Assembly: GCF_014647675.1 (NCBI RefSeq)
Contig: NZ_BMPQ01000006.1
Coordinates: 335,095 to 385,042, forward strand
DNA: 49,948 nt
Source: Streptomyces flaveus
GTDB lineage: Bacteria > Actinomycetota > Actinomycetes > Streptomycetales > Streptomycetaceae
Reading direction: 5' to 3'
Within the stretch, counting starts at the first letter, position 1, and every line of letters starts with the position of its first letter. The notes beneath the pieces were generated by a model. The model ran no database searches. It was not told the origin of the DNA and saw only the letters and a program-made list of their open reading frames with translations. The translations under genes and the position numbers were made by a program. Below are positions 16,106 through 25,200 of this stretch, piece after piece.

Positions 16106-17368
16106 GTGAACGCCCCATACCTCGGACCCGAACTCTTCACCTGGGAGTTCGCCAGCGACCCCTATCCCGCCTACGCATGGCTCCGCGAGCACGCCCCTGT
16201 GCACCGCACCACGCTCCCCAGCGGTGTCGAGGCGTGGCTCGTGACTCGGTACGCGGACGCCAAGCAGGCCCTGGCCGACCAGCGGCTCTCCAAGAATCCC
16301 GTGCACCATTCCGAGGACGCCCACGGCAAGAGCAAGACGGGCATCCCCGGCGAGCGCAGCGCCAACCTGATGACTCATCTGCTCAACATCGATCCGCCGG
16401 ACCACACGCGGCTCCGTCGGCTCGTCTCCAAGGCGTTCACTCCCCGCCGCGTGGCCGAATTCACGACTCGCGTCCAGGAGTTGACCGACCAGCTCATCGA
16501 CCAGTTCGCGCACAAGGGCTCCGCCGACCTCATCCACGAGTTCGCGTTCCCCCTCCCCATCTACGCCATCTGCGACCTGCTCGGCGTCCCCCGCGAGGAC
16601 CAGGACGACTTCCGGGACTGGGCGGGGATGATGATCCGGCACGGGGGTGGGCCGCGCGGCGGCGTCGCACGGTCCGTGAAGAAGATGCGCGGCTATCTCG
16701 CCGAGCTGATCCACCGCAAACGGGAGGCGCTTCCGGACACCCCCAGCCCCGGCGAAGACCTCATCTCCGGGCTCATCCGCGCCTCCGACCACGGCGAGCA
16801 TCTCACCGAGAACGAAGCCGCGGCCATGTGTTTTGTGCTGCTTTTTGCCGGTTTCGAAACGACCATCAACCTCATCGGCAACGGCACGTACGCACTACTT
16901 CGCAACCCGAAGCAGCGCGCACAACTGCAGAAGTCCATCGAGCGTGGCGAACAAGAACTGCTCGACACCGGCATCGAAGAGCTTCTCCGTTACGACGGTC
17001 CCGTCGAACTGGCTACTTGGCGCTACGCAACCGAGCCCCTCGACATCGGCGGACAACACATCGCTTCTGGCGACCCCGTACTCGTGGTCCTCGCCGCTGC
17101 CGACCGTGATCCCGCCCGTTTCGACGAGCCGGACACACTCGACCTCTCCCGCCGGGACAACCAGCACCTCGGCTACGGGCATGGCATCCACTACTGCCTC
17201 GGCGCCCCACTCGCCCGCCTGGAAGGCCGCACCGCCCTGGCCACCTTGCTGCGCCGCCTGCCCGATCTTCGGCTCGCCGCCGATCCCGCGGACCTTCGCT
17301 GGCGAGGCGGCCTGATCATGCGCGGGCTGCGCAACCTCCCGGTGGAGTTCACGGCCGTACGCCCTTGA
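16106..17368 (+). CDS. Cytochrome P450, CYP107 family (CYP107U1-like)
   Basis: 420-aa soluble bacterial P450. I-helix oxygen-activation motif AGFETT (248-253), K-helix ExxR at 292-295 (ELLR), and heme-binding loop GYGHGIHYCLGAPLARLEGR with the thiolate ligand Cys364. The position next to rpfC and mazG is that of CYP107U1 (SCO3099) in S. coelicolor, which has been reported to be required for normal sporulation and antibiotic production. No ferredoxin or reductase gene is adjacent, so electrons must come from elsewhere. GTG start; ribosome site poor (ACCTCGTG context). Convergent with mazG with 26 nt between stops. Substrate unknown. Confidence 0.88.
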   Translation: MNAPYLGPELFTWEFASDPYPAYAWLREHAPVHRTTLPSGVEAWLVTRYADAKQALADQRLSKNPVHHSEDAHGKSKTGIPGERSANLMTHLLNIDPPDHTRLRRLVSKAFTPRRVAEFTTRVQELTDQLIDQFAHKGSADLIHEFAFPLPIYAICDLLGVPREDQDDFRDWAGMMIRHGGGPRGGVARSVKKMRGYLAELIHRKREALPDTPSPGEDLISGLIRASDHGEHLTENEAAAMCFVLLFAGFETTINLIGNGTYALLRNPKQRAQLQKSIERGEQELLDTGIEELLRYDGPVELATWRYATEPLDIGGQHIASGDPVLVVLAAADRDPARFDEPDTLDLSRRDNQHLGYGHGIHYCLGAPLARLEGRTALATLLRRLPDLRLAADPADLRWRGGLIMRGLRNLPVEFTAVRP

Positions 17369-17394
17369 CCTTGGCCGCCCTTAGGGGTTCCGCG

Positions 17395-18351
17395 TCAGCC
17401 CTCCGTCGCCCGTATCGCGTCCCGATACGCTCGCGCAGCGGCTCGCAGGGCCGCCTCCGGGTCCACACCCTCCGCCTCGGCTCGTACGGCCATCGCGAGC
17501 AACTCGTAGCCGATGCCCTCGCCCTGGGGTATCGGCACCTCAAGTCCCGCTGTGCGGACGCGGGATGCCAGCTTTGCTGCCAGGGCCAGGCCTGGCTGGC
17601 CCAGTGGGATGCCCTCCGTCACGGACGTGCGCTGCTTTTCCACCGCCTTGGTGCGCAGCCAGTGGGCCTTGACCTCTTCGGGGGTCGCGGCGGTTTCGTC
17701 GCCGAAGACGTGGGGGTGGCGGTGGATGAGCTTGGTGACGATGGTGCCTGCGACGTCGTCCACGGAGAAGGGTTCCTCGGGGTCCTCTTCCGCTATCCGG
17801 GCGTGGAAGACGACCTGGAGCAGGACGTCGCCCAGTTCCTCCCGCAGTTCGTGACGGTCGCCCTCCTCGATCGCCTCGACGAGTTCGTACGCCTCCTCGA
17901 TGCCGTATTTCGCGAGGCCCTTGTGGGTCTGCTGGGACGACCAGGGGCATTCGGCGCGGATGCGGTCCATGACCTGGACCAGGTCGAGGAGGCGGGCGCC
18001 GGGGAGGTCGTACGAGGCGGGGAGCAGTTCGAGGTCGGGCATCTGGACTCGGCCGGAGCCGGCCAGGCGGGCCAGCCCGTCGGTCAGTTGCGGCTCGCCC
18101 TCGCCCGTGGCGACCACCGTCACCGTGCGGCCGCCGGTGCAGGCGTCGACGAGTTCCTCGGCGGTCGGCTCGGCCTCGTCGACCTTGACGCCGGCCTCGC
18201 GCAGATACGGCAGCTGGGGGTGGGCGCCGTCCGCGCACAGGACGCGGTCGGCGCCGTGCAGCGCCTGCCAGGCGGGCCAGGACAGGAGCCCGGGCGCGAC
18301 GCGGTGGCTGGTGGTGAGCAGGACGATGCGCCCCGGGCTGGATGCGTTCAC
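17395..18351 (-). CDS. mazG: Nucleoside triphosphate pyrophosphohydrolase MazG
   Basis: About 318 aa. The C-terminal half has the MazG domain with LLDLVQVMDRIRAECPWSSQ, the EEAYELVEAIEEGD helix and the metal-binding EELGDVLLQVVFHARIAEE. The N-terminal 120 residues (VLLTTSHRVAPGLL...) are a diverged tetrapyrrole-methylase-like fold found in actinobacterial MazG. It hydrolyses non-canonical or excess NTPs to NMP and PPi, cleaning the nucleotide pool. The start is either GTG 18351 or GTG 18369; neither has good spacing, and 18351 is chosen because VNASSP matches the beginning I recall for relatives. Likely co-transcribed with the upstream lipoprotein gene (58-nt gap); this pairing also exists in mycobacteria (mazG-lpqU). 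Confidence 0.88.
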   Translation of the reverse strand: MNASSPGRIVLLTTSHRVAPGLLSWPAWQALHGADRVLCADGAHPQLPYLREAGVKVDEAEPTAEELVDACTGGRTVTVVATGEGEPQLTDGLARLAGSGRVQMPDLELLPASYDLPGARLLDLVQVMDRIRAECPWSSQQTHKGLAKYGIEEAYELVEAIEEGDRHELREELGDVLLQVVFHARIAEEDPEEPFSVDDVAGTIVTKLIHRHPHVFGDETAATPEEVKAHWLRTKAVEKQRTSVTEGIPLGQPGLALAAKLASRVRTAGLEVPIPQGEGIGYELLAMAVRAEAEGVDPEAALRAAARAYRDAIRATEG

Positions 18352-18409
18352 CCCTCGAACGTAACCCACGCCACTGACATCAAGGTCAGGCCCCGGATGG
18401 AGACAGCGG

Positions 18410-19057
18410 TTACGCGGTCTCCTGACTGCCCGCCTGTGTGACCTGGCGCAGCCACGGCAGCTTGGCCTCGACGCGGCTGTTCTTCTTGGCGTCCCAGGTG
18501 CCGTAACGCGGGTTCAGGTCGATGTCGAGTTTCTTGGAGGCGTCGGACAGGGCTGCCCAGAACGCGGGCCCGCTGGTGTCGGTGCCGAGCTTGGCGGCGA
18601 GCTTCTGGGCCTCGAGCTGGAGGCGGAGGTTCTCGTCGATCCGCTGCGGCGGGATGCCGTACTGCTGCAACCAGCCCGCTTCCAGGGCCTTGACGCCACC
18701 CGGCTGGTTCTCGAGGTTGGCGCGGGTCCGCGTGACCTCCTTGCGGGAGACGGTCACGCCCGCGTTCTGGGCGGCCTGGTGCAGCACACGGTCGAGAACC
18801 ATGTTGTTCAGGATCTCGCGGGTGAGGCCGCCGGACTGGGCGATGGTCTGCTCGTACTGGGCGTCGTCCGTGACGGCGGCCCGCTGTGCGGTACGCACCT
18901 CGGTCACCCGGTTCTCCAGCTGGGAGACCGTGATCCGGTCGTCGCCGACGACGGCCGCGGCACCGGGATGCGCCTCGTCCGAGCAGGCGGTGAGGAGGGG
19001 TGCCGCGGTGGCGAGCGTGGCGGCGAGGAGGAGCGCGGTGCGACGGCGGCGGTGCAA
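18410..19057 (-). CDS. SurA N-terminal-domain lipoprotein
   Basis: 215 aa from a TTG start. GGAGG lies 7 nt before the TTG at 19057, whereas upstream candidates lack a ribosome site; the TTG also gives a textbook signal: basic HRRRRT, hydrophobic core, lipobox LLTAC with lipidated Cys25. The mature part resembles the SurA/PrsA N-terminal chaperone domain (helical, with VVGDDRITVSQLENRV near 35-50 and MVLDRVLHQAAQNAGVTV). No parvulin isomerase domain is present. It probably assists folding of exported proteins outside the membrane. Upstream of mazG, downstream of the kinase (about 145 nt). Confidence 0.82.
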   Translation of the reverse strand: MHRRRRTALLLAATLATAAPLLTACSDEAHPGAAAVVGDDRITVSQLENRVTEVRTAQRAAVTDDAQYEQTIAQSGGLTREILNNMVLDRVLHQAAQNAGVTVSRKEVTRTRANLENQPGGVKALEAGWLQQYGIPPQRIDENLRLQLEAQKLAAKLGTDTSGPAFWAALSDASKKLDIDLNPRYGTWDAKKNSRVEAKLPWLRQVTQAGSQETA

Positions 19058-19201
19058 GGGAGAACCTCCATGGGGAGCTTGTGCGACGGTGCACAAAGTC
19101 TTGCGATGATCGATGGTAGGCAGGGGACCGGCTCTCGGCCACCCATTCGACCCAACGATTCGCCAAAGGTTCCGTACTGCCCCGAAGCCCCTGTGGCCTC
19201 A

Positions 19202-20725
19202 CTAACCGCGCACTTGGCCCAGCCACTGCAACGTCCGCCGGATCTCCACCGCCATCGGCTGCCCCGGCCCTTGGAGGCGCTCCACGTCGAGGAGCAGTCG
19301 GGCCAGGGTTTCGTGGGCGGCGCCTCGGTCGCCGAGAGCGAGCAGGAGGTGGCCGATGCGGCGGCGTACGTCGTAGGAGAGTTCGGGGTCGCCGGCCACG
19401 TACTGGTTCTCGTAGTAGGGCAGCAGGGACCGGTATTCCGCGAGCGCGGCGGCGGGTTCGCCGAGCTGTTCGAGGCACTGGGCGGCCTCGTAGCGGAAGC
19501 GCAGGGACTGCGGGTCGGCGTGGCCCGCCTCCTTGGCGCGCTCGTCGGCGAGGCGGCGCAGCTCGGGCAGGGCGCGGCGGAACTGGCCGTCGTCCATCAG
19601 CGTGGCCGCGTACTGCTTGCGCAGGGTGCGGACGACGGGCGAGTGCTCGCCGTGCTGCTCGGCGGCGGCCGGGAGGATCGAGCCGAGGATGTCGACGGCC
19701 TGCGTGATCCGGCCCTCGCCGAGGAGCTGCTTGACCTCGTCGACGGCGCGCGCGACATCGGGTTTCTCCACGGCGGGGGTGGCCTGCGGCTGGGCGGCGG
19801 GGGTGCGGGCCCGGTCGGGCCAGGGGGCGTGCGGGCGCAGGAAGGGGCGCGCCGGGTCGAGCGGGCCGCCGCTGGGGATTCCGCGCGCGGGGAGCATCGG
19901 GAGCAGTTGTTCGTAGGTGTCCTGCGCGGAGGCCGGGCGGTGCTGCGGGTCCTTGGAGAGCAGGCGCAGGACGAGGGCTTCGAGCGGCTCGGGGACTTCG
20001 GGGCGCAGTTGGCGTACCGGAACGGGCGGTTCGTAGAGGTGCCGGTGGAGCACGCCGAGGGCGGTGGAGCCGGAGAACGGCACGTCTCCGCTGAGCAGTT
20101 CGTGCAGCAGCACGCCGAGCGCGTACAGGTCGGTGTACGGGCCGACGGCGCCGCCCATTGCCTGCTCGGGCGCCATGTAGGCGGGGCTGCCGATGGGTGA
20201 GCCGGTGTGGGTGAGGCGGGTCGTGTCCGTGTCCATGACGGAGGCGACGCCGAGGTCGAGGACGGTGACCGTGCCGTCCTGCTTGACCATGACATTGCGG
20301 GGCTTCAGGTCACGGTGCACGATCGGCACGGCATGCACCGCGGACAGTACGGCGCACAGCTGGGCGGCGACCGCGACGGCCCACTGCCAGGGGTACGGAT
20401 CGTGTTCGGCGAGGTGGCCGGCGAGGTCGACTCCGTCGACGTACTGCATGACGAGGAACAGCTCCTCGCCCTCGATGCCGGCGTCGTGCACGGTGACCAG
20501 GCCGGGGTGGTCGACCTGGGCGGTGACGCGGCACTCGCGTACGAACCGGCGGCGCAGCTCGTCGGCCTCGTGGCCCGCGACCTTGTCGGGGCGCAGCAGC
20601 TTGACCGCGACGCGCCGGTCCAGGCGCTGGTCGTACGCCGTCCACACCTGGCCCATGCCGCCCTGGCCGATGAGCGTGGACAGTTCGTAGCGGCCGGTGA
20701 TCACACGTCCCGACGCCACCGTCAC
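19202..20725 (-). CDS. Serine/threonine protein kinase with C-terminal TPR-like region
   Basis: 507 aa. Kinase domain 13-270: P-loop GQGGMGQVW (20-28), catalytic Lys42 in AVKLL, catalytic loop HRDLKPRN (137-144), magnesium motif DLG (157-159, in place of DFG, common in actinobacteria), activation-segment GSPAYMAPEQ. Residues 290-340 are Pro/Ala-rich. The rest (about 340-500) is helical with repeated ALxEYRSLLPYY-like units typical of tetratricopeptide repeats. No membrane segment is visible, unlike most PknB-type kinases. The GTG start overlaps the upstream membrane-protein gene by 4 nt (GTGA), so the pair is translationally coupled and may act together. Confidence 0.9.
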   Translation of the reverse strand: MTVASGRVITGRYELSTLIGQGGMGQVWTAYDQRLDRRVAVKLLRPDKVAGHEADELRRRFVRECRVTAQVDHPGLVTVHDAGIEGEELFLVMQYVDGVDLAGHLAEHDPYPWQWAVAVAAQLCAVLSAVHAVPIVHRDLKPRNVMVKQDGTVTVLDLGVASVMDTDTTRLTHTGSPIGSPAYMAPEQAMGGAVGPYTDLYALGVLLHELLSGDVPFSGSTALGVLHRHLYEPPVPVRQLRPEVPEPLEALVLRLLSKDPQHRPASAQDTYEQLLPMLPARGIPSGGPLDPARPFLRPHAPWPDRARTPAAQPQATPAVEKPDVARAVDEVKQLLGEGRITQAVDILGSILPAAAEQHGEHSPVVRTLRKQYAATLMDDGQFRRALPELRRLADERAKEAGHADPQSLRFRYEAAQCLEQLGEPAAALAEYRSLLPYYENQYVAGDPELSYDVRRRIGHLLLALGDRGAAHETLARLLLDVERLQGPGQPMAVEIRRTLQWLGQVRG

Positions 20726-21327
20726 CTGCCGTCCTCGTGCTTGCGGAGGTAGTCACTCAGCTCGTCGAGCTCGGCGCGCACCTGGTCGATCCGGACGGGC
20801 GCGGGGCGCTGCGGGGGCGGCGGGGCGGGTGCCGACTGGGGCGGGGGAGGCTGCGGGACGGGTGTGCCGCCGTACGGCTGCGGGGCAGGCGGCTGCGGGA
20901 CGGGTGTGCCGGCGTGGGGGGCGGGCGGCGCCTGCTGGTAGCCGTAGAGGGTCGTCTGCTGGGGCGGCATGTTGGCCATGGGCATGGGCCGCCCGTAATA
21001 GTGGATGTCCACGACCAGGAAGTAGATGGCGCAGGCCAGGCCGTTCAACATCATGAGGACCAGGCCCAGGGAGCCGGCCGGGCTGCTGAAGTCGTCGGTG
21101 TCGTCGGTGCTCATGAGCCCGATGGCGAAGGTCCAGATCACGATCGAGGCTGCGAAGGCCCACCACTCGCGCTGTCTGCGGGTCACCAGGGCGGCCCGCA
21201 GCGTCGCCGGCCAGGGGAGCATCCCGCAGGTCATCAGGGGCAGCGCCGTGAGGATCACGCGCAGCGTCACCACCGCCCCCGTCGAGGGTCGACGCGGCGG
21301 TGGCGGCGCGTAGCCGTGGCCGTGCAT
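20722..21327 (-). CDS. Small membrane protein with Pro-rich tail, kinase partner candidate
   Basis: 201 aa. Three hydrophobic segments lie at about 19-40 (VVTLRVILTALPLMTC), 57-75 (WWAFAASIVIWTFAIGL) and 88-110 (LVLMMLNGLACAIYFLV). A Pro/Gln/Gly-rich cytosolic stretch (about 115-175, with repeated GTPVPQPP units) and a short C-terminal amphipathic helix (RIDQVRAELDELSDYLRKH) follow. ATG at 21327 behind AGGAG. Its stop overlaps the kinase start. I do not recognise a family. The coupling suggests it anchors or is phosphorylated by the otherwise soluble kinase (inference). Confidence 0.75.
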   Translation of the reverse strand: MHGHGYAPPPPRRPSTGAVVTLRVILTALPLMTCGMLPWPATLRAALVTRRQREWWAFAASIVIWTFAIGLMSTDDTDDFSSPAGSLGLVLMMLNGLACAIYFLVVDIHYYGRPMPMANMPPQQTTLYGYQQAPPAPHAGTPVPQPPAPQPYGGTPVPQPPPPQSAPAPPPPQRPAPVRIDQVRAELDELSDYLRKHEDGR

Positions 21328-21449
21328 GGATGCTCCTGAAGACCTGATACCGGCAGACATACGAGTGTGAAGACGAGCGTATAGGCCGACAAGGACAACG
21401 GTCCCTGCTTGTACCGAACCGTTGTAACGCCGAGCACCTACGGGGCTAC

Positions 21450-22193
21450 TCAGTTTGCGTGGAACCGTTCCGGCGCCGTTGTCGGGTTCCCGCCCGACGG
21501 GAGCCGCTGCCCCGGGCAGCCGGACAGCACCCCCTCCATGGCGGCCTTCTCGGCGGCCGTGACCCACAGCCCGTACTTCTTCTTCACGGCCACCTGTCCT
21601 GCCACATACGTGCAGCGGTACGCCTTGTTGGGCGGGAGCCAGGTCGCCGTGTCACCGTCGCTCTTGCTGCGGTTGGTGCTCGCGTCGACGGCGAGGAGGT
21701 TGAGCGGGTCGTTGGCCAGGGCTATTCGCTTGCTGGGGTCCCATTGTTGGGCGCCCTTCTGCCAGGCGTCCGACAGGGCGACGACGTGGTCTATGTCGAC
21801 TTGGCTGCGGCCGCGTACGAACGTCACGTCCTTGTTGGTGTACGGGTCCGGGTCCAGCGTCCCCGATCTGACCTCGCAGTCGCCGTCGCTGAACTTCACG
21901 TCCTTCAGATCCCGCTTGAGTATGTCGTCGCGGGTTCCACAGCCGTTCGAGTCGGTGTCGGCCCAGGGGCTGCCGAACTTGTCGCGGTCGTATCCCGTCT
22001 TGGGCGCCCTCCCCTTGACGGTCAGCGAGTCGACGGCGGCGCGGGCGGCGCCACCGGCCGATTCACCGGAGCCGGCCGAAGCCGATGACTCTGTCGGTTC
22101 GTCCGGTCCCGTCGAGCCCGTGCCGTCCACGGTGCAGCCGGCCACGGCGAGCAGCATGACGGCAGCACCGGCACCCCTGGTCCAGAGCGTCAT
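21450..22193 (-). CDS. HNH endonuclease family lipoprotein (GmrSD C-terminal/DUF1524-like)
   Basis: 247 aa. Signal peptide with lipobox LAVAGC (Cys20), then a Ser/Glu/Gly-rich spacer (21-55) and a nuclease domain. The HNH-type core is visible as QVDIDHVVALSDAWQKGAQQW (about 136-156) followed by NDPLNLLAVDASTNRSK; these supply the His and Asn residues of the DUF1524/GmrSD_C family. Cysteines in NGCGTRDDIL and DGDCEVRSG fit an extracellular disulfide-bearing enzyme. It is therefore an exported nuclease, perhaps for DNA scavenging or turnover. ATG behind AAGGAG. It lies 48 nt downstream of mfd, on the same strand. Confidence 0.85.
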   Translation of the reverse strand: MTLWTRGAGAAVMLLAVAGCTVDGTGSTGPDEPTESSASAGSGESAGGAARAAVDSLTVKGRAPKTGYDRDKFGSPWADTDSNGCGTRDDILKRDLKDVKFSDGDCEVRSGTLDPDPYTNKDVTFVRGRSQVDIDHVVALSDAWQKGAQQWDPSKRIALANDPLNLLAVDASTNRSKSDGDTATWLPPNKAYRCTYVAGQVAVKKKYGLWVTAAEKAAMEGVLSGCPGQRLPSGGNPTTAPERFHAN

Positions 22194-22241
22194 GCGCGCT
22201 CTCCTTCCCTTGCCTCCTGACCGCCCTGTCCGGGCGGCCCC

Positions 22242-25200
22242 TCACGACCCCAGGATCGAAGCCAGGAACTCCCCCGTCCACCCCAGCAACTCCCGCCCGA
22301 CCAGCGGCTTTCCGCCCACCTTCGCTGTCTTCGGGCGGGGCACAAGGACCTGGTGGGCGGCCGGCTTGATGATGGTCCCCGGGTACAGCCGCTTGAGGCG
22401 CAGCTCTTGCGACTCCCTCAGCTCCACCGGCGCGAACCGGATGTTGTTGCCCTGGAGGACGATCTCGGCGACGCCGCACGCCCGCGCGAGCATGCGGAGT
22501 CCGGCCACCAGCAGCAGGTTCTCCACCGGCTCGGGCAACTTGCCGTAGCGGTCGACGAGTTCCTCGCGTACGGACTTGATGTCGTCCTCGGAGTTCACCG
22601 ACGCGATCGCGCGGTACGCCTGGAGGCGCAGCCGCTCGCCGGGCGCGTAGTCGTGCGGGACGTGGGCGTCGACCGGGAGCTCGATCTTGACCTCCAGCGG
22701 CGCCTCCTCCTCCACGCCGCCCTCCAGCGACGCCCGGTAGTCCGCGACCGCCTCGCCCACCATGCGTACGTACAGGTCGAAGCCGACGCCCGCGATGTGG
22801 CCGGACTGCTCGCCGCCCAGGAGGTTGCCCGCGCCCCGGATCTCCAGGTCCTTCATGGCCACGTACATGCCCGCGCCCATCTCCGTGTGCTGGGCGATGG
22901 TGGCGAGGCGCTCGTGGGCCGTCTCCGTCAGCGGCTTCTCCGGCGGGTAGAGGAAGTACGCGTAACCCCGCTCACGGCCACGCCCCACCCGGCCCCGCAG
23001 CTGGTGCAGCTGGGAGAGGCCGAAGTTGTCGCCGCGCTCCACGATCAGCGTGTTGGCGTTGGAGATGTCGATGCCCGACTCCACGATCGTCGTCGACACG
23101 AGCACGTCGAACTTCTTCTCCCAGAAGTCGACGACGACCTGTTCCAGGGCCTGTTCCGACATCTGGCCGTGGGCCGTCGCGATGCGCGCCTCCGGGACGA
23201 TCTCCCTCAGCCTCGCCGCCGCGCGGTCGATCGACTCGACACGGTTGTGGATGTAGAAGACCTGCCCCTCGCGCAGCAGTTCACGTCGGATCGCCGCGCC
23301 GATCTGCTTCTCCTCGTACGGACCGACGAAGGTCAGGACGGGGTGCCGCTCCTCCGGAGGAGTCGTGATCGTGGACATCTCGCGGATGCCCGTCACCGCC
23401 ATCTCCAGGGTCCTGGGGATCGGAGTGGCCGACATCGTCAGCACGTCCACATTGGCGCGCAGCTTCTTCAGCTGCTCCTTGTGCTCGACACCGAACCGCT
23501 GTTCCTCGTCGACGATCACGAGCCCCAGGTCCTTGAACTTGGTCTCGGCGGAGAACAGCCGATGCGTGCCGATGACGACATCCACCGAGCCGTCCCGCAG
23601 CCCTTCCAGGACCGCCTTCGCCTCCGTGTCCGACTGGAAGCGCGACAACGCCCGTACGTTCACCGGGAACTGCGAGTAACGCTCGCCGAACGTCCCGAAG
23701 TGCTGCTGCACCAGCAACGTAGTGGGAACCAGCACCGCCACCTGCTTGCCGTCCTGCACCGCCTTGAAGGCGGCCCGTACCGCGATCTCCGTCTTGCCGT
23801 AGCCGACGTCGCCGCAGATCAGGCGGTCCATCGGGACCGTCTTCTCCATGTCCTCCTTGACCTCGGCGATGGTCGTCAGCTGGTCGGGCGTCTCCACGTA
23901 CGGGAAGGCGTCCTCCAGCTCCCGCTGCCACGGGGTGTCCGAGCCGAAGGCGTGCCCCGGTGCCGCCATCCGCGCGCTGTAGAGCCTGATCAGGTCGGCC
24001 GCGATCTCCTTGACGGCCTTTTTCGCGCGCGCCTTGGTCTTGGTCCAGTCGGCGCCGCCCAGGCGGTGCATCGTGGGGGCTTCGCCGCCCACGTACTTGG
24101 TGATCTGTTCCAGCTGGTCGGTCGGGATGTAGAGCCGGTCGCCGGGCTGGCCGCGCTTGGCGGGCGCGTACTCGACGACCAGGTACTCGCGGGTCGCGCC
24201 CTGGACGGTGCGCTGGACCATCTCGATGTAGCGGCCGACGCCGTGCTGCTCGTGGACGATGTAGTCGCCCGTCTCCAGGGTGAGCGGGTCGATGGTCTTG
24301 CGGCGGCGGGCGGGCATGCGCACGCCCTCCTTGCCCGCCGCCCGCTGACCGGTGAGGTCGGTCTCGGTGAGGACGACGAGCTTCAGTGCCGTATCGATGA
24401 AGCCGTACTCGATCGAGCCGCACGCAACCTGGACGACGGAGGGCGCCAGCGTGGCGAGGTCCGATTCCAGGCGGGCCGCGATGCCCTCGCCGCCGAGGAC
24501 CTCGACGGTACGGGCGGCCGGGCCGTGGCCCTCGGTGACGAACACCGCGCGCCAGCCGTCCGCGAGCCAGCCCTTGGTGTCGGCGAGTGCCCTGGCGGTG
24601 TCGCCGCGGTACGCCTCCGGGGCGTGCATGCCGAGCTTCAGCGTGTCCGCGTCGCCCTCTTCGTCCGCGGCGAACGGGGACACCGACCACCACATCATGT
24701 CCATCTCACGGGCCCGGTCCCGCACGTCCGCGATGGCCCACAGGGAGGCCGCGCCGACGTCGATGGGCGCCTCGCCGCCGCCCGCGGTCGCAGCCCAGGA
24801 CGCCTGCAGGAACTCCTGCGAGGTCGCCACCAGGTCCGAGGCCCGCGTCCGCACCCGCTCCGGATCGCATACGACGGCCATCGATCCCTGGGGCAGTACG
24901 TCGAGGAGCAGCTCCATGTCGTCGACGAGTACGGGGGCCAGGGACTCCATGCCCTCGACGGCGATGCCCTCCGCGATCTTCCCGAGCAGTTCGCCCAGTT
25001 CGGGATGCTCCTCGGCCAGCGCCGCCGCCCGCTCCCGGACCTCGTCCGTCAGCAGCAGCTCACGGCAGGGCGGTGCCCACAGGCCATGTGCGGCGATTTC
25101 GAGGGACCGCTGGTCGGCGACCTTGAAGTAACGGATCTCCTCCACGTCGTCGCCCCAGAACTCCACGCGCAGCGGGTGCTCCTCGGTGGGCGGGAAGACG

